Notes under the pieces: model-generated
The model's input: the letters and a program-made list of their open reading frames with translations, nothing else
What the model was told of the DNA's origin: nothing
Database searches by the model: none
Shown: positions 56,543 through 64,000 of the stretch, one piece after another
How positions within the stretch are numbered: the first letter of the stretch is position 1
Layout of the letters: the number at the start of each line of letters is the position of its first letter
Position numbers and translations under genes: made by a program
Assembly (NCBI GenBank): GCA_965204235.1
Contig: OZ241979.1
Location: 3,286,001 to 3,350,000, forward strand
Origin: JAJDTQ01 sp965204235
GTDB lineage: Bacteria > Desulfobacterota > Binatia > UBA9968 > JAJDTQ01
Reading direction: 5' to 3'
DNA: 64,000 nt

Positions 56543-57705
56543 AGTCCATCGTCATCCTGGGTTCCACGGGAACCATCGGCGTCAACGCCCTCGACGTCGT
56601 CCGGACCTTCAAGCGGCGGTTCAAGGTCGCCGGACTGGTGGCCGGGCGCAACCTGGACCTCCTGGCCCGCCAGGTCCGGGAGTTCGCCCCGCGGGTGGTC
56701 AGCGTCCGGGAGCGGGACGACGTGGACGCCCTGCGGAAGCGCCTCGGCCGGCGCAGCCTCGACATCGTCCACGGCGAAGAGGGCTCCGTGGCCGCGGCCA
56801 CCGAACCCTCGGCCGACTTCGTGCTGGCGGCCATCGTCGGCGGCGCGGGCCTCGTGCCGACCTTCGCCGCGGTGCAGGCGGGCAAGGACGTGGGTCTCGC
56901 CAACAAGGAGGCCCTGGTCATGTCCGGGGAGCTCTTCGTGCGGGAGGCCAGGAAGCGCGGGGCGCGGCTGCTGCCGGTGGACAGCGAGCACAGCGCGGTG
57001 TTCCAGTGTCTCGAGGGACACCGGCGTCAGGACGTGGACAGGATCATCCTGACCGCGTCGGGAGGACCGTTCCTGCGCACCCCGCTCCGGCAGTTGCGCG
57101 GCGTGACCGTGCGCCAGGCGCTGCAACACCCCACCTGGAAGATGGGACCGAAGATCACCATCGACTCGGCCACCATGATGAACAAGGGGCTGGAGGTGAT
57201 CGAGTCCCGCTGGCTGTTCGGCGTGCCCGGCGAGCGGGTGGAGGTGATGATCCACCCCCAGAGCATCGTCCACTCGATGGTGCGCTACCGTGACGGAGCG
57301 GTGATGGCGCAGCTCGGGGTTCCCGACATGCGCATCCCCATCGCCTACGCGCTCTCCTACCCCGAGCGGCTCGATACCGGGCTGCCCGCACTGGACCTGG
57401 AGAAGCCCGGCGAGCTCCACTTCATGGGGGTGGAAGGCCGGCGCTATCCCGCCCTGGACATCGCCTACGGCGCCCTGGCCCGGGGTGGCACCGCCCCGCC
57501 CGTCCTCAACGCCGCCAACGAGGTGGCGGTGGCCGCGTTCCTGGACGGACGCATCGGTTTCCGCCGGATCCACGAGATCAGCCGGGAGGCCGTCCGGTCC
57601 CACGAGCCCGTCAAGCCCAGGAACCTGCAACAGGTCCTCGAGGCCGACCATTGGGCGCGGGCGTTTGCGCAGGAGCTCGTGCAGAGCGGCGGACGGACCC
57701 AGTGA
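56539..57705 (+). CDS. dxr: 1-deoxy-D-xylulose 5-phosphate reductoisomerase
   Basis: This 388-residue NADPH enzyme makes MEP, the committed step of the non-mevalonate isoprenoid pathway. Motifs are VILGSTGTIGVNALDVV (nucleotide site), GKDVGLANKEALVM, LPVDSEHSAVFQCL (metal site), TASGGPF, HPTWKMGPKITIDSATMMNKGLEVIE and NAANEVAVAAFL. It overlaps cdsA and rseP at both ends. Confidence 0.96.
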   Translation: MKSIVILGSTGTIGVNALDVVRTFKRRFKVAGLVAGRNLDLLARQVREFAPRVVSVRERDDVDALRKRLGRRSLDIVHGEEGSVAAATEPSADFVLAAIVGGAGLVPTFAAVQAGKDVGLANKEALVMSGELFVREARKRGARLLPVDSEHSAVFQCLEGHRRQDVDRIILTASGGPFLRTPLRQLRGVTVRQALQHPTWKMGPKITIDSATMMNKGLEVIESRWLFGVPGERVEVMIHPQSIVHSMVRYRDGAVMAQLGVPDMRIPIAYALSYPERLDTGLPALDLEKPGELHFMGVEGRRYPALDIAYGALARGGTAPPVLNAANEVAVAAFLDGRIGFRRIHEISREAVRSHEPVKPRNLQQVLEADHWARAFAQELVQSGGRTQ

Positions 57706-58778
57706 TCGACGTCGCGTACATGGTGGTGGCCGCGGTCGCCGCCTTTGCCGTGCTCGTGTTCCTCCACGAGCTGGGCCACTTCCTCGTGGCCAAGAAGGCG
57801 GGCGTGGGGGTGGTGACCTTCTCCATCGGCTTCGGCCCGAAAGTGCTGGTCCGCCGGTACGGCGAAACGGAGTACTGCGTGAGCGCCTTCCCTCTGGGAG
57901 GGTACGTCAAGATGGTGGGCGAAGACCCCCGGGAAGACGTGGAGTCCGCGGACCGGGACCGCTCCTTCGCTCACCGGAGCCTCGCCAACCGCGCCGCCAT
58001 CGTGCTGGCCGGCCCGGGGGCCAACTTCGTGCTCGCCGCGGTGGTGTTCCTCTGCGTCTTCCTGTTCTTCGGCGTGCCCTACCGCACCGCAGAGATCGGC
58101 GGCGTACAGCCCGGCTCGCCGGCCGCGGCCGCGGGGCTCCAACCGGGGGACCGGGTCGTGACGGCGGCCGACCGCCCCGTTCGTTCCTGGGACGAACTGT
58201 CCCGGGAGGTCCGGGCGAGCCGCGGCCGGCCCCTGGAATTGGGGGTCGTGCGCAACGGCAGGGAGTTCGTGGTCACGCTGAGCGCCGCCAGGGGCCGGAC
58301 GCGGAACCTTCTCGGCGAGTCCGAGGAGGCGTGGCTCATCGGCGTCCAGGGCGCGGGGAACGTGGAGGTGGAGCGGGGGAACCCCCTGACCGCGAGTTGG
58401 CTCGCGGTCTCCCGCACGGTGGAGCTCTCGCTGCTGACGCTGGAGGTGCTGGTCAAGATGGTGGCGGGGCGCGTCGATTCGGCGAACCTCGGCGGTCCCC
58501 TCATGATCGCCCAGTTGGCCGGCGAGCAGGCCCAGAGGGGTCTCGCGGACTACCTGTTCCTGGTGGCGCTCCTGAGCATCAACCTGGGCGTCCTGAACCT
58601 CCTCCCCATCCCCATGCTGGACGGCGGACACCTGCTGTTCTTCCTGATCGAGGCGGTGCGCGGAAAGCCCCTCGACGTGAGGCAGAGGGAACGGGCCCAG
58701 CAGATGGGTCTGGTGGTGCTGGTCTTCGTCATGGTCTATGCGTTCTACAACGACTTGGCGCGCATCTTCGGCGGTTGA
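57702..58778 (+). CDS. rseP: RseP site-2 protease (regulator of sigma-E type)
   Basis: This 358-residue intramembrane zinc protease shows the HELGH zinc motif in the first span (AVLVFLHELGHFLVAKKAGVGVV), a PDZ domain (VQPGSPAAAAGLQPGDRVVTA), and the third zinc ligand region LNLLPIPMLDGGHLLFF in a late span. It cleaves membrane anchors of anti-sigma factors and signal peptide remnants. GTG 57702 overlaps the dxr stop; an ATG at 57720 is further inside. Confidence 0.93.
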   Translation: MIDVAYMVVAAVAAFAVLVFLHELGHFLVAKKAGVGVVTFSIGFGPKVLVRRYGETEYCVSAFPLGGYVKMVGEDPREDVESADRDRSFAHRSLANRAAIVLAGPGANFVLAAVVFLCVFLFFGVPYRTAEIGGVQPGSPAAAAGLQPGDRVVTAADRPVRSWDELSREVRASRGRPLELGVVRNGREFVVTLSAARGRTRNLLGESEEAWLIGVQGAGNVEVERGNPLTASWLAVSRTVELSLLTLEVLVKMVAGRVDSANLGGPLMIAQLAGEQAQRGLADYLFLVALLSINLGVLNLLPIPMLDGGHLLFFLIEAVRGKPLDVRQRERAQQMGLVVLVFVMVYAFYNDLARIFGG

Positions 58779-58786
58779 CCGGGCCC

Positions 58787-59515
58787 ATGAAGGTACTGGG
58801 ACTCGACACATCCACGGCGTGGTTGAGCGCCGCGGTCCTGGACGACCACCGGGTGGCGGCCGAATGCGTGCGGGAGTCCGCCCGGGCCCACGACCGCCGG
58901 CCGGGCCGTTCGAACCACGCCGAGGTCCTGATCCCGCTCGTCGAAGAGGCGCTCCGGCGCGCGGGGACGGACTTCTCGAGCCTCTCGCTGCTGGGCGTGG
59001 CGGTGGGACCCGGTTCCTTCACCGGTCTGAGGATCGGGATCAGCACGGTCAAGGGCATGGCCTACGGTTCGGGAACGCCGGTAGTGGGGGTGCGCACCCT
59101 GGAAGCCATGGCGTACGGGGCGCCGCCCGGGGACGGCGCGGGTTTCGTGTGCCCCCTGATGGACGCCCGGAAAGGGGAGGTTTACGCGGCCCTGTACCGT
59201 CGCACGGCCTCGGCCTTCCAGTGCCTGATCGAGGACTGCCTGGCGGAGCCGGAGACCATGTTCCGGCAGGTGGACGCCGCGGCGGAGGGCCCGTGCATCT
59301 TCGTGGGGGACGGCGTCCGGGCTTACGCCGACCGGATCGCCCGGTGCACCCGCGGCCGCGGCCGGACCGCCGACGGCCGCGGCGGTCCCTCCACGGCCGT
59401 TTCGGTGGCCCGGATCGCCCAACGGAGGTTGCCGGCGGCGGGCGCCGCGGACGCGGCGTCGCTGGCGCCTCGTTACATACGCCCGCCCGACGCCGCGGCC
59501 CGGGCGGCTCGTTGA
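58787..59515 (+). CDS. tsaB: TsaB, tRNA t6A synthesis subunit
   Basis: This 242-residue ASKHA-fold protein works with TsaD and TsaE to make t6A37 in tRNAs that read ANN codons. Family segments are MKVLGLDTSTAWLSAAVL, LLGVAVGPGSFTGLRIGISTVKGMAYG, VRTLEAMAYG and LMDARKGEVYAALYR. It starts 8 bp after rseP. Its stop codon lies within the next -35 box. Confidence 0.93.
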   Translation: MKVLGLDTSTAWLSAAVLDDHRVAAECVRESARAHDRRPGRSNHAEVLIPLVEEALRRAGTDFSSLSLLGVAVGPGSFTGLRIGISTVKGMAYGSGTPVVGVRTLEAMAYGAPPGDGAGFVCPLMDARKGEVYAALYRRTASAFQCLIEDCLAEPETMFRQVDAAAEGPCIFVGDGVRAYADRIARCTRGRGRTADGRGGPSTAVSVARIAQRRLPAAGAADAASLAPRYIRPPDAAARAAR

Positions 59516-59540
59516 CAAAGGACCGGGCGTTGGATAGATG
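59512..59540 (+). promoter_or_regulatory. Probable promoter for the DUF465-ilv string
   Basis: TTGACA (59512-59517) overlaps the tsaB stop codon and is followed after 17 bp by TAGATG (59535-59540), four of six -10 positions. A start near 59547 gives a short leader to the AGGAGG-ATG of the DUF465-like gene. Confidence 0.45.
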
Positions 59541-59578
59541 TTTTCGTTTGCCCCAACACATCACCAGGAGGTCGTCCA

Positions 59579-59806
59579 ATGGAGGAGAGAGAGGAGCGAA
59601 TGATTGCCTCTGTCTTGGATAAGGACCCGGAATTGCGAAAATACTACGAAGAACACCTGGAGTACGAGAAGCAGTTGGTGGATCTGCACGGCAAGGGTTA
59701 CCTGTCTCCCGAAGAGGAGATGGAGAAGAAACGCATCCAGAAGCTGAAGCTCGTGGGCAAGGACAAGATCATGGAGATCCTCGGCAAGTACAAGCCGGCG
59801 AGCTGA
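59579..59806 (+). CDS. DUF465/YdcH-like small helical protein
   Basis: This 75-residue, charged, all-helical protein has the DUF465 (YdcH) look: DPELRKYYEEHLEYEKQL, then a GYLSPEEEMEKKRIQKLKLVGKDKI hairpin. DUF465 proteins have no settled role. AGGAGG lies eight bases before the ATG. It ends 12 bp before ilvB and is probably co-transcribed with the branched-chain amino acid genes. Confidence 0.8.
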   Translation: MEEREERMIASVLDKDPELRKYYEEHLEYEKQLVDLHGKGYLSPEEEMEKKRIQKLKLVGKDKIMEILGKYKPAS

Positions 59807-59818
59807 CGGGAGAGAACC

Positions 59819-61594
59819 ATGAGGTTGAACGGGTCGGAGATATTCGTCGAGTCGCTCAAGCGCGAGGGGGTGAAGACCCTCTTCGGCATCCCCGGCGGAG
59901 TGGTCCTCAAGCTGTTCGACGTGCTGCACCAGCAGGAGGACGTGGAGGTGATCCTGACCCGGCACGAGCAGGGCGCGGTGCACATGGCCGAGGGCTACGC
60001 CAAGGCCACTGGCAAGGCGGGCGTCGCGCTGGTGACCTCGGGTCCGGGCATGACCAACATCGTCACGGGCCTGGCGGACGCCATGATGGACTCCGTGCCG
60101 CTGGTGGCGTTCACCGGGCAGGTCCCCACCAACCTCATCGGCAACGACGCGTTCCAGGAAGCCGACAACATCGGCATCAGCCGTCCCTGCACCAAGCACA
60201 ACGTGCTGGTGAAGGACGTGTCCGAACTCGCCACCGTCATCAAGGAGGCGTTCTACATCGCCAACACCGGCCGTCCGGGTCCGGTGCTGGTGGACATCCC
60301 CAAGGACGTGAGCACCGAGTCCGCGGAGTTCCGGTATCCCGACAAGGTGGCCCTCCGGGGATACCGTCCGACGGTGTCCGGCAACCGCCACCAGATCAAG
60401 CAGGCGGCCCACGAGATCCTGAAGGCCAGGAGGCCGGTGATCTACGTGGGCGGCGGCGCGATCTTTTCCGGCGCGGCCCACGAGGTGCGCGAGTTCGCGG
60501 ACCTGACCCAGACGCCGGTGACCATGACGGTGATGGGGTTGGGGGCCTTTCCCGGGACCCACCCGTTGTGCATGGGCATGTTGGGCATGCACGGCACCTA
60601 CTGCGCCAACATGGCCATGCACGAGGCCGACCTGTTGATCGCGGTGGGCGCCCGGTTCGACGACCGGGTGACCGGCAAGCTGTCCGAGTTCTCGCCTCGC
60701 GCACGGGTGGTCCACATCGACATCGACCCCACCTCCATCAAGAAGAACGTGCATGCCCATATCCCCATCGTCGGCGACGTGAAGGCGGTGCTGCGGGAGC
60801 TGGTGAACGTGTTGCGCTCCATGGACGGGGACCCCGACAGCGTCAAGGCGCAGCGAAGGCCCTGGCTCAAGCAGGTCCATGCGTGGGCCGCGGAGCATCC
60901 GCTGGCCTATCGGCAGGAGGGCGGGAAGCAGACCAAGCCCCAGTACGTCATCGAGAAGGCCTACGAGCTCACCCGGCACAAGGCCATCGTGGTCACCGAC
61001 GTGGGCCAACACCAGATGTGGGCCGCCCAGTACTTCAAGGGCGCCGCCCAGCGCACCTTCCTGACCTCGGGCGGGCTGGGCACCATGGGTTTCGGGTTCC
61101 CTGCCGCCCTGGGCGCACAGAAGGCCTACCCCAACAAGACCGTGCTGTGCATCACCAGCGAAGGCAGTTTCCAGATGAACCTCCAGGAGCTGGCGGTGGC
61201 GGCCGTCCACAAGCTGCCGGTGAAGGTCATCCTGCTCAACAACCAGTTCCACGGCATGGTGCGGCAATGGCAGGACCTCTTCTACGAGGGGCGTTACGCC
61301 TCCAGCGACCTGGGCGCCATCCCCGATTTCGTCAAGCTCGCCGAAGCCTACGGCATACTCGGTCTCCACTCGGACGGACCCGCGGACGTGGAAGCGGTGC
61401 TGAAGGAAGGGCTCGGCCACAAGGGCCCGGTGTTGATGGACTTCGCCATCGACCGGTTCGAGAACTGCTATCCGATGATCCCGGCCGGGGGCGCCCAGCA
61501 CGAGATGGTGCTGGAGGACCCGCCCCAACTGAAGACCGCGCGCAAGACCCCGCGAAAAAAGGGAGAGGATGCGGACGCCGTCCTGCCGGCGTAG
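59819..61594 (+). CDS. ilvB: Acetolactate synthase, large (catalytic) subunit
   Basis: This 591-residue ThDP enzyme makes acetolactate or acetohydroxybutyrate for valine, leucine and isoleucine. The ThDP-activating Glu is in LTRHEQGAVHMAEGYA, with GPGMTNIVTGLADA, AFTGQVPT and LNNQFHGMVRQWQDLFYEGRY. In the cofactor metal motif the usual GDGS is SEGS (CITSEGSFQMN, near residue 445): the Asp is replaced by Glu. It is followed by its regulatory subunit. Confidence 0.95.
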   Translation: MRLNGSEIFVESLKREGVKTLFGIPGGVVLKLFDVLHQQEDVEVILTRHEQGAVHMAEGYAKATGKAGVALVTSGPGMTNIVTGLADAMMDSVPLVAFTGQVPTNLIGNDAFQEADNIGISRPCTKHNVLVKDVSELATVIKEAFYIANTGRPGPVLVDIPKDVSTESAEFRYPDKVALRGYRPTVSGNRHQIKQAAHEILKARRPVIYVGGGAIFSGAAHEVREFADLTQTPVTMTVMGLGAFPGTHPLCMGMLGMHGTYCANMAMHEADLLIAVGARFDDRVTGKLSEFSPRARVVHIDIDPTSIKKNVHAHIPIVGDVKAVLRELVNVLRSMDGDPDSVKAQRRPWLKQVHAWAAEHPLAYRQEGGKQTKPQYVIEKAYELTRHKAIVVTDVGQHQMWAAQYFKGAAQRTFLTSGGLGTMGFGFPAALGAQKAYPNKTVLCITSEGSFQMNLQELAVAAVHKLPVKVILLNNQFHGMVRQWQDLFYEGRYASSDLGAIPDFVKLAEAYGILGLHSDGPADVEAVLKEGLGHKGPVLMDFAIDRFENCYPMIPAGGAQHEMVLEDPPQLKTARKTPRKKGEDADAVLPA

Positions 61595-61606
61595 GGGTTC
61601 GGGCGG

Positions 61607-62086
61607 ATGGAACACATCATCTCCGTTCTGGTCGAGAACAAGGCCGGGGTGCTGGCCCGGGTGGCCGGCCTGTTCAGCGCCCGGGGCTACAACATCGAGA
61701 GCCTTTCGGTGGCGCCGACGCCGGACTCCAGCATATCCATGATCACGGTGGTGACCTCGGGCGACGAGGTCATCATCGAGCAGATCATGAAGCAGCTCAA
61801 CAAGGTCATCGAGGTCCTCAAGGTCGTGGACCTGACCGAGGAGAACCACATCGACCGGGAGACGGCGCTCATCAAGATCCTGGCCAAGCCGGCGCAACGG
61901 GACGAAGCCATGAGGATCGCCCATGTATTCCGCGCCCACGTCGTCGATTCGACGCCGCAGACCTACACCCTGGAGGTGTCGGGGGACGCCCAGAAGATCC
62001 AGGCGGTGATCCACCTGTTGAAGCCCATGGGCATCAAGGAGATCGTCCGCACCGGCCGCATCGCCATCACGCGGGAGCCTCTGTGA
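61607..62086 (+). CDS. ilvN: Acetolactate synthase, small (regulatory) subunit
   Basis: This 159-residue ACT-domain protein activates IlvB and gives feedback inhibition by valine. The ACT domain is HIISVLVENKAGVLARVAGLFSARGYNIESLSVAPT; the second half is LIKILAKPAQRDEAMRIAHVFRAHVVD and GKIDA-type sequence near the end. It begins 12 bp after ilvB. Confidence 0.95.
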   Translation: MEHIISVLVENKAGVLARVAGLFSARGYNIESLSVAPTPDSSISMITVVTSGDEVIIEQIMKQLNKVIEVLKVVDLTEENHIDRETALIKILAKPAQRDEAMRIAHVFRAHVVDSTPQTYTLEVSGDAQKIQAVIHLLKPMGIKEIVRTGRIAITREPL

Positions 62087-62116
62087 CCGCTTTTCCCGCC
62101 CACAGGGAGGTTGATC

Positions 62117-63133
62117 ATGCAGGTTTACTATGACCGGGACGCGGACCTGGAGCGGATCCGCGGCCGCAAGGTGACCGTACTCGGTTACGGCAGCCAGGGG
62201 CACGCGCACGCGAGCAACCTGCGCGACTCCGGCGTGGACGTGGTGGTGGGGCTGCGGCGCGACAGCGCCTCCTGGGCCAAGGCGGCGGAAGCCGGCCTGG
62301 CAGTGATGGAGACCGCGGAGGCCGCGGAAGCGGGGGACGTGGTCATGGTCCTGCTGCCGGACGAGCTCCAGGGCGACGCGTACGAGCAGGTCATCCGGCC
62401 GGGCCTGAAGCCGGGGAACTACCTGGCCTTCGGCCACGGCTTCAACATCCACTTCAAGCGGGTGGCGCCTCCCGAGGACGTCAACGTCTTCATGGTGGCG
62501 CCCAAGGGTCCCGGCCACCTGGTGCGGAGCGAGTTCGAGCGGGGCAGGGGGGTGCCCTGCCTGTTGGCCATCGAGCAGGACCCGTCCGGAGACACCCGCT
62601 CCGTGGGTCTGGCCTACGCCGCGGCCATCGGCGGCGCCCGGGCCGCGGTCATCGAGACCACTTTCAAGGACGAGACGGAAACGGACCTGTTCGGCGAGCA
62701 GACGGTGCTGTGCGGCGGTCTCACGTCGCTGATCCAGGCGGGTTACGAGACCCTGGTGGAGGCGGGCTACCCTCCGGAGATGGCCTATTTCGAGTGCTGC
62801 CACGAGGTCAAGCTGATCGTCGACCTGATCTATGAAGGCGGCCTCGCCAACATGCGCTACTCGGTGAGCAACACCGCGGAATACGGCGACCTCACCCGGG
62901 GCCGGCGCATCGTCGGGGAGGGCGCGCGCAAGGTCATGAAGGAGATCCTGGCGGAGATCCAGTCGGGGAAGTTCGCCGACGAGTGGATGGCCGAGCACCG
63001 TTCGGGGTCGGCGCGCTTCAACGAACTGCGCCAAATGTCGCGCAGCCATCCCATCGAGAAGGTGGGCGAGCAGCTCAGGTCCATGATGCCGTGGCTGGCG
63101 GAGGGGCGGTTGGTGGACAAGAGCAGGAACTAG
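62117..63133 (+). CDS. ilvC: Ketol-acid reductoisomerase, class I
   Basis: This 338-residue NADPH and Mg2+ enzyme converts acetolactate to dihydroxyisovalerate. The Rossmann site is VTVLGYGSQGHAHASNLRDSG, the cofactor-specificity loop VGLRRDSASWAKA fits NADPH, and the metal ligands lie in KDETETDLFGEQTVLCGG and ECCHEVKLIVDLIYEGGL. GGGAGG six bases before ATG 62117 sets the start rather than TTG 62111. Confidence 0.96.
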   Translation: MQVYYDRDADLERIRGRKVTVLGYGSQGHAHASNLRDSGVDVVVGLRRDSASWAKAAEAGLAVMETAEAAEAGDVVMVLLPDELQGDAYEQVIRPGLKPGNYLAFGHGFNIHFKRVAPPEDVNVFMVAPKGPGHLVRSEFERGRGVPCLLAIEQDPSGDTRSVGLAYAAAIGGARAAVIETTFKDETETDLFGEQTVLCGGLTSLIQAGYETLVEAGYPPEMAYFECCHEVKLIVDLIYEGGLANMRYSVSNTAEYGDLTRGRRIVGEGARKVMKEILAEIQSGKFADEWMAEHRSGSARFNELRQMSRSHPIEKVGEQLRSMMPWLAEGRLVDKSRN

Positions 63134-63189
63134 GCCATGCGGATCCCCCTCCATCGAGGGGAGCTTCATGGTTCCGCGGAGGGACTGCC

Positions 63190-63789
63190 ATCAGGATCGC
63201 AAGGGAAGGCTACCGGTTCGTATTCGTTGCGTTGGCCGCGGGAGCCGCGGCCATGGCGGCAGGCTGGTTCGCGGCCGCCGCCGCGCTGGCGGCCGCAGCG
63301 TTGGCCCTTGCGGGGTTCTTTCGCGATCCGGAGCGGACCGCTCCGGACGGGGAAGGGGTGGTGGTGTCGCCCGCGGACGGCAAGGTGGTGGAGGTCGGCG
63401 CCGAGGGCCGCAGGCTCAGTATCTTCCTCTCGCCTCTGGACGTGCACGTCAACCGGGCCCCGATGAACGGACGGGTGCAGGACGTCCGCTACCGTCCGGG
63501 CCGTTTCTTCGCCGCCAACAGGGGCAAGGCGTCCGACGAGAACGAGCGCAACGTCGTCGAGTTCGTGGAGGATTCGGGGAAGACGCTCCAGGTGGTGCAG
63601 ATCGCAGGCTTCCTCGCCCGCCGCATCGTTTGCGACGTGGGACCGGGAGACCCGCTGCGCAAGGGCGAACGCTTCGGCCTGATCATGTTCGGCTCCCGCG
63701 TGGACCTGCACCTGCCGCCCGACGCCACGGTCGAGGTGCGTCCCGGCCAGCGGGTGCGCAGCGGGGAAACCATCGTGGCAAGGCTCTGA
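63190..63789 (+). CDS. psd: Phosphatidylserine decarboxylase, short type, apparent ATC start
   Basis: This pyruvoyl enzyme of about 199 residues makes phosphatidylethanolamine. It has an N-terminal hydrophobic stretch, FFRDPERTAPDGEGVVVSPADGKVV, IFLSPLDVHVNRAPMNG, and the self-cleavage site FGSR (IMFGSRVDLHLPP), where Ser becomes the pyruvoyl group. The frame has no ATG, GTG, TTG or CTG between the end of ilvC and the conserved N-terminus. GGAGGG lies six bases before an ATC codon at 63190, which aligns with the usual start (IRIAREGYRF). Either an AUC start or a sequencing error is implied. pssA follows by 7 bp. Confidence 0.85.
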   Translation: MRIAREGYRFVFVALAAGAAAMAAGWFAAAAALAAAALALAGFFRDPERTAPDGEGVVVSPADGKVVEVGAEGRRLSIFLSPLDVHVNRAPMNGRVQDVRYRPGRFFAANRGKASDENERNVVEFVEDSGKTLQVVQIAGFLARRIVCDVGPGDPLRKGERFGLIMFGSRVDLHLPPDATVEVRPGQRVRSGETIVARL

Positions 63790-63796
63790 CGGGGTC

Positions 63797-64000
63797 ATGG
63801 AACGTTCCGGAAACCAGGACGCGCCGGTGAGGAAGGTCCGCCTGCTCCCCCGGGGAAAGGTCCGGCGGAGTCGTGCGAAGCGCCGCAGTCCGGCCAACCG
63901 CCTGCGCCGGGGCATCTTCCTGCTCCCCAGCCTGTTCACGGCAGGCAACCTCTTCTGCGGTATCTTCGCCATCCTCTTCGCCTTCCGCGGCGAGCATCAC
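63797..64000 (+). CDS. pssA: Phosphatidylserine synthase, N-terminal part (continues past window)
   Basis: 68 codons are visible. After a basic N-terminus (VRRSRAKRRSPANRLRR) comes the first membrane span with the family start IFLLPSLFTAGNLFCGIFAIL, typical of CDP-diacylglycerol-serine O-phosphatidyltransferase. It begins 7 bp after psd, which uses its product. The catalytic DGxxAR motif would lie beyond the window. Confidence 0.88.
   Translation, partial: MERSGNQDAPVRKVRLLPRGKVRRSRAKRRSPANRLRRGIFLLPSLFTAGNLFCGIFAILFAFRGEHH

Noticed and set aside
59561..63169. 1200-codon minus-strand open frame opposite the ilv genes
   Set aside because: Same shadow effect; ilvB, ilvN and ilvC on the + strand are unmistakable.

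Overview
The window is about 64 kb of G+C-rich DNA (roughly two thirds G+C by eye) from a diderm bacterium. The evidence for a diderm is a complete tolQRAB-pal-cpoB block, an RND efflux pair, RseP and a soluble lytic transglycosylase. The core gene order (rho; rpsB-tsf-pyrH-frr-uppS-cdsA-dxr-rseP; ilvB-ilvN-ilvC-psd-pssA) recalls Deltaproteobacteria and related uncultured lineages such as Tectomicrobia. The large number of amidohydrolase-2 genes and of small intergenic repeats also suits an uncultured environmental lineage. The taxon is inference only.

Layout. 1-2.5 kb: remnant of a DUF3368/PIN-like toxin, a Phd-UPF0175 fusion antitoxin, and a secreted trypsin-like protease with 40-residue repeats and a peptidoglycan-binding end. 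2.5-11.8 kb: one long + strand transcription unit behind a good sigma-70 promoter. It holds an aldehyde dehydrogenase, an amidohydrolase, a class III aminotransferase and a carrier-protein amino acid pathway (lysW, lysX, lysY, lysZ, lysJ) with a class II glutamine amidotransferase inside it. 12.2-17.4 kb (- strand): amidohydrolase, GH84 beta-N-acetylglucosaminidase, SenA-like and SenB-like selenoneine synthesis genes. 17.4-20.2 kb: a taurine/sulfonate-type ABC transporter. 20.2-22.3 kb: a lower-G+C two-gene island (AAA ATPase plus a TOPRIM/DUF4276-like partner), a candidate defence module. 22.6-27.1 kb: RND efflux pair. 27.3-34.8 kb: CinA-like protein, two hydrolases and an iron-type ABC importer without its ATPase. 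34.8-37.2 kb: egtD (histidine trimethylation to hercynine) coupled to an Fe-S oxidoreductase and apparently transcribed without a leader. 37.2-43.6 kb: slt, yggS, yggT, tRNA-Leu(GAG), secG, tpiA, pgk. 43.6-64 kb: the housekeeping blocks named above, ending in a truncated pssA.

How the parts may work together. EgtD would supply hercynine, SenB a selenosugar (normally from UDP-GlcNAc and selenophosphate), and SenA would join them. The GH84 hydrolase next door acts on the same sugar and is not a standard member of that cluster. In the LysW cluster no lysK is visible; the embedded N-terminal-nucleophile amidotransferase has chemistry suited to cutting the gamma-glutamyl amide that holds the product on LysW. 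Both ideas are inference.

The window also carries nine copies of a MITE-like repeat of about 112 bp with imperfect terminal inverted repeats. One copy supplies the start codon of slt and another the stop codon of a hydrolase. Other repeats are a second G/C-rich palindromic family, a perfect 30-bp inverted repeat with adjacent 18-19-bp tandem units, and two partial duplications of gene 3' ends. I saw no CRISPR array, rRNA, transposase or prophage gene.
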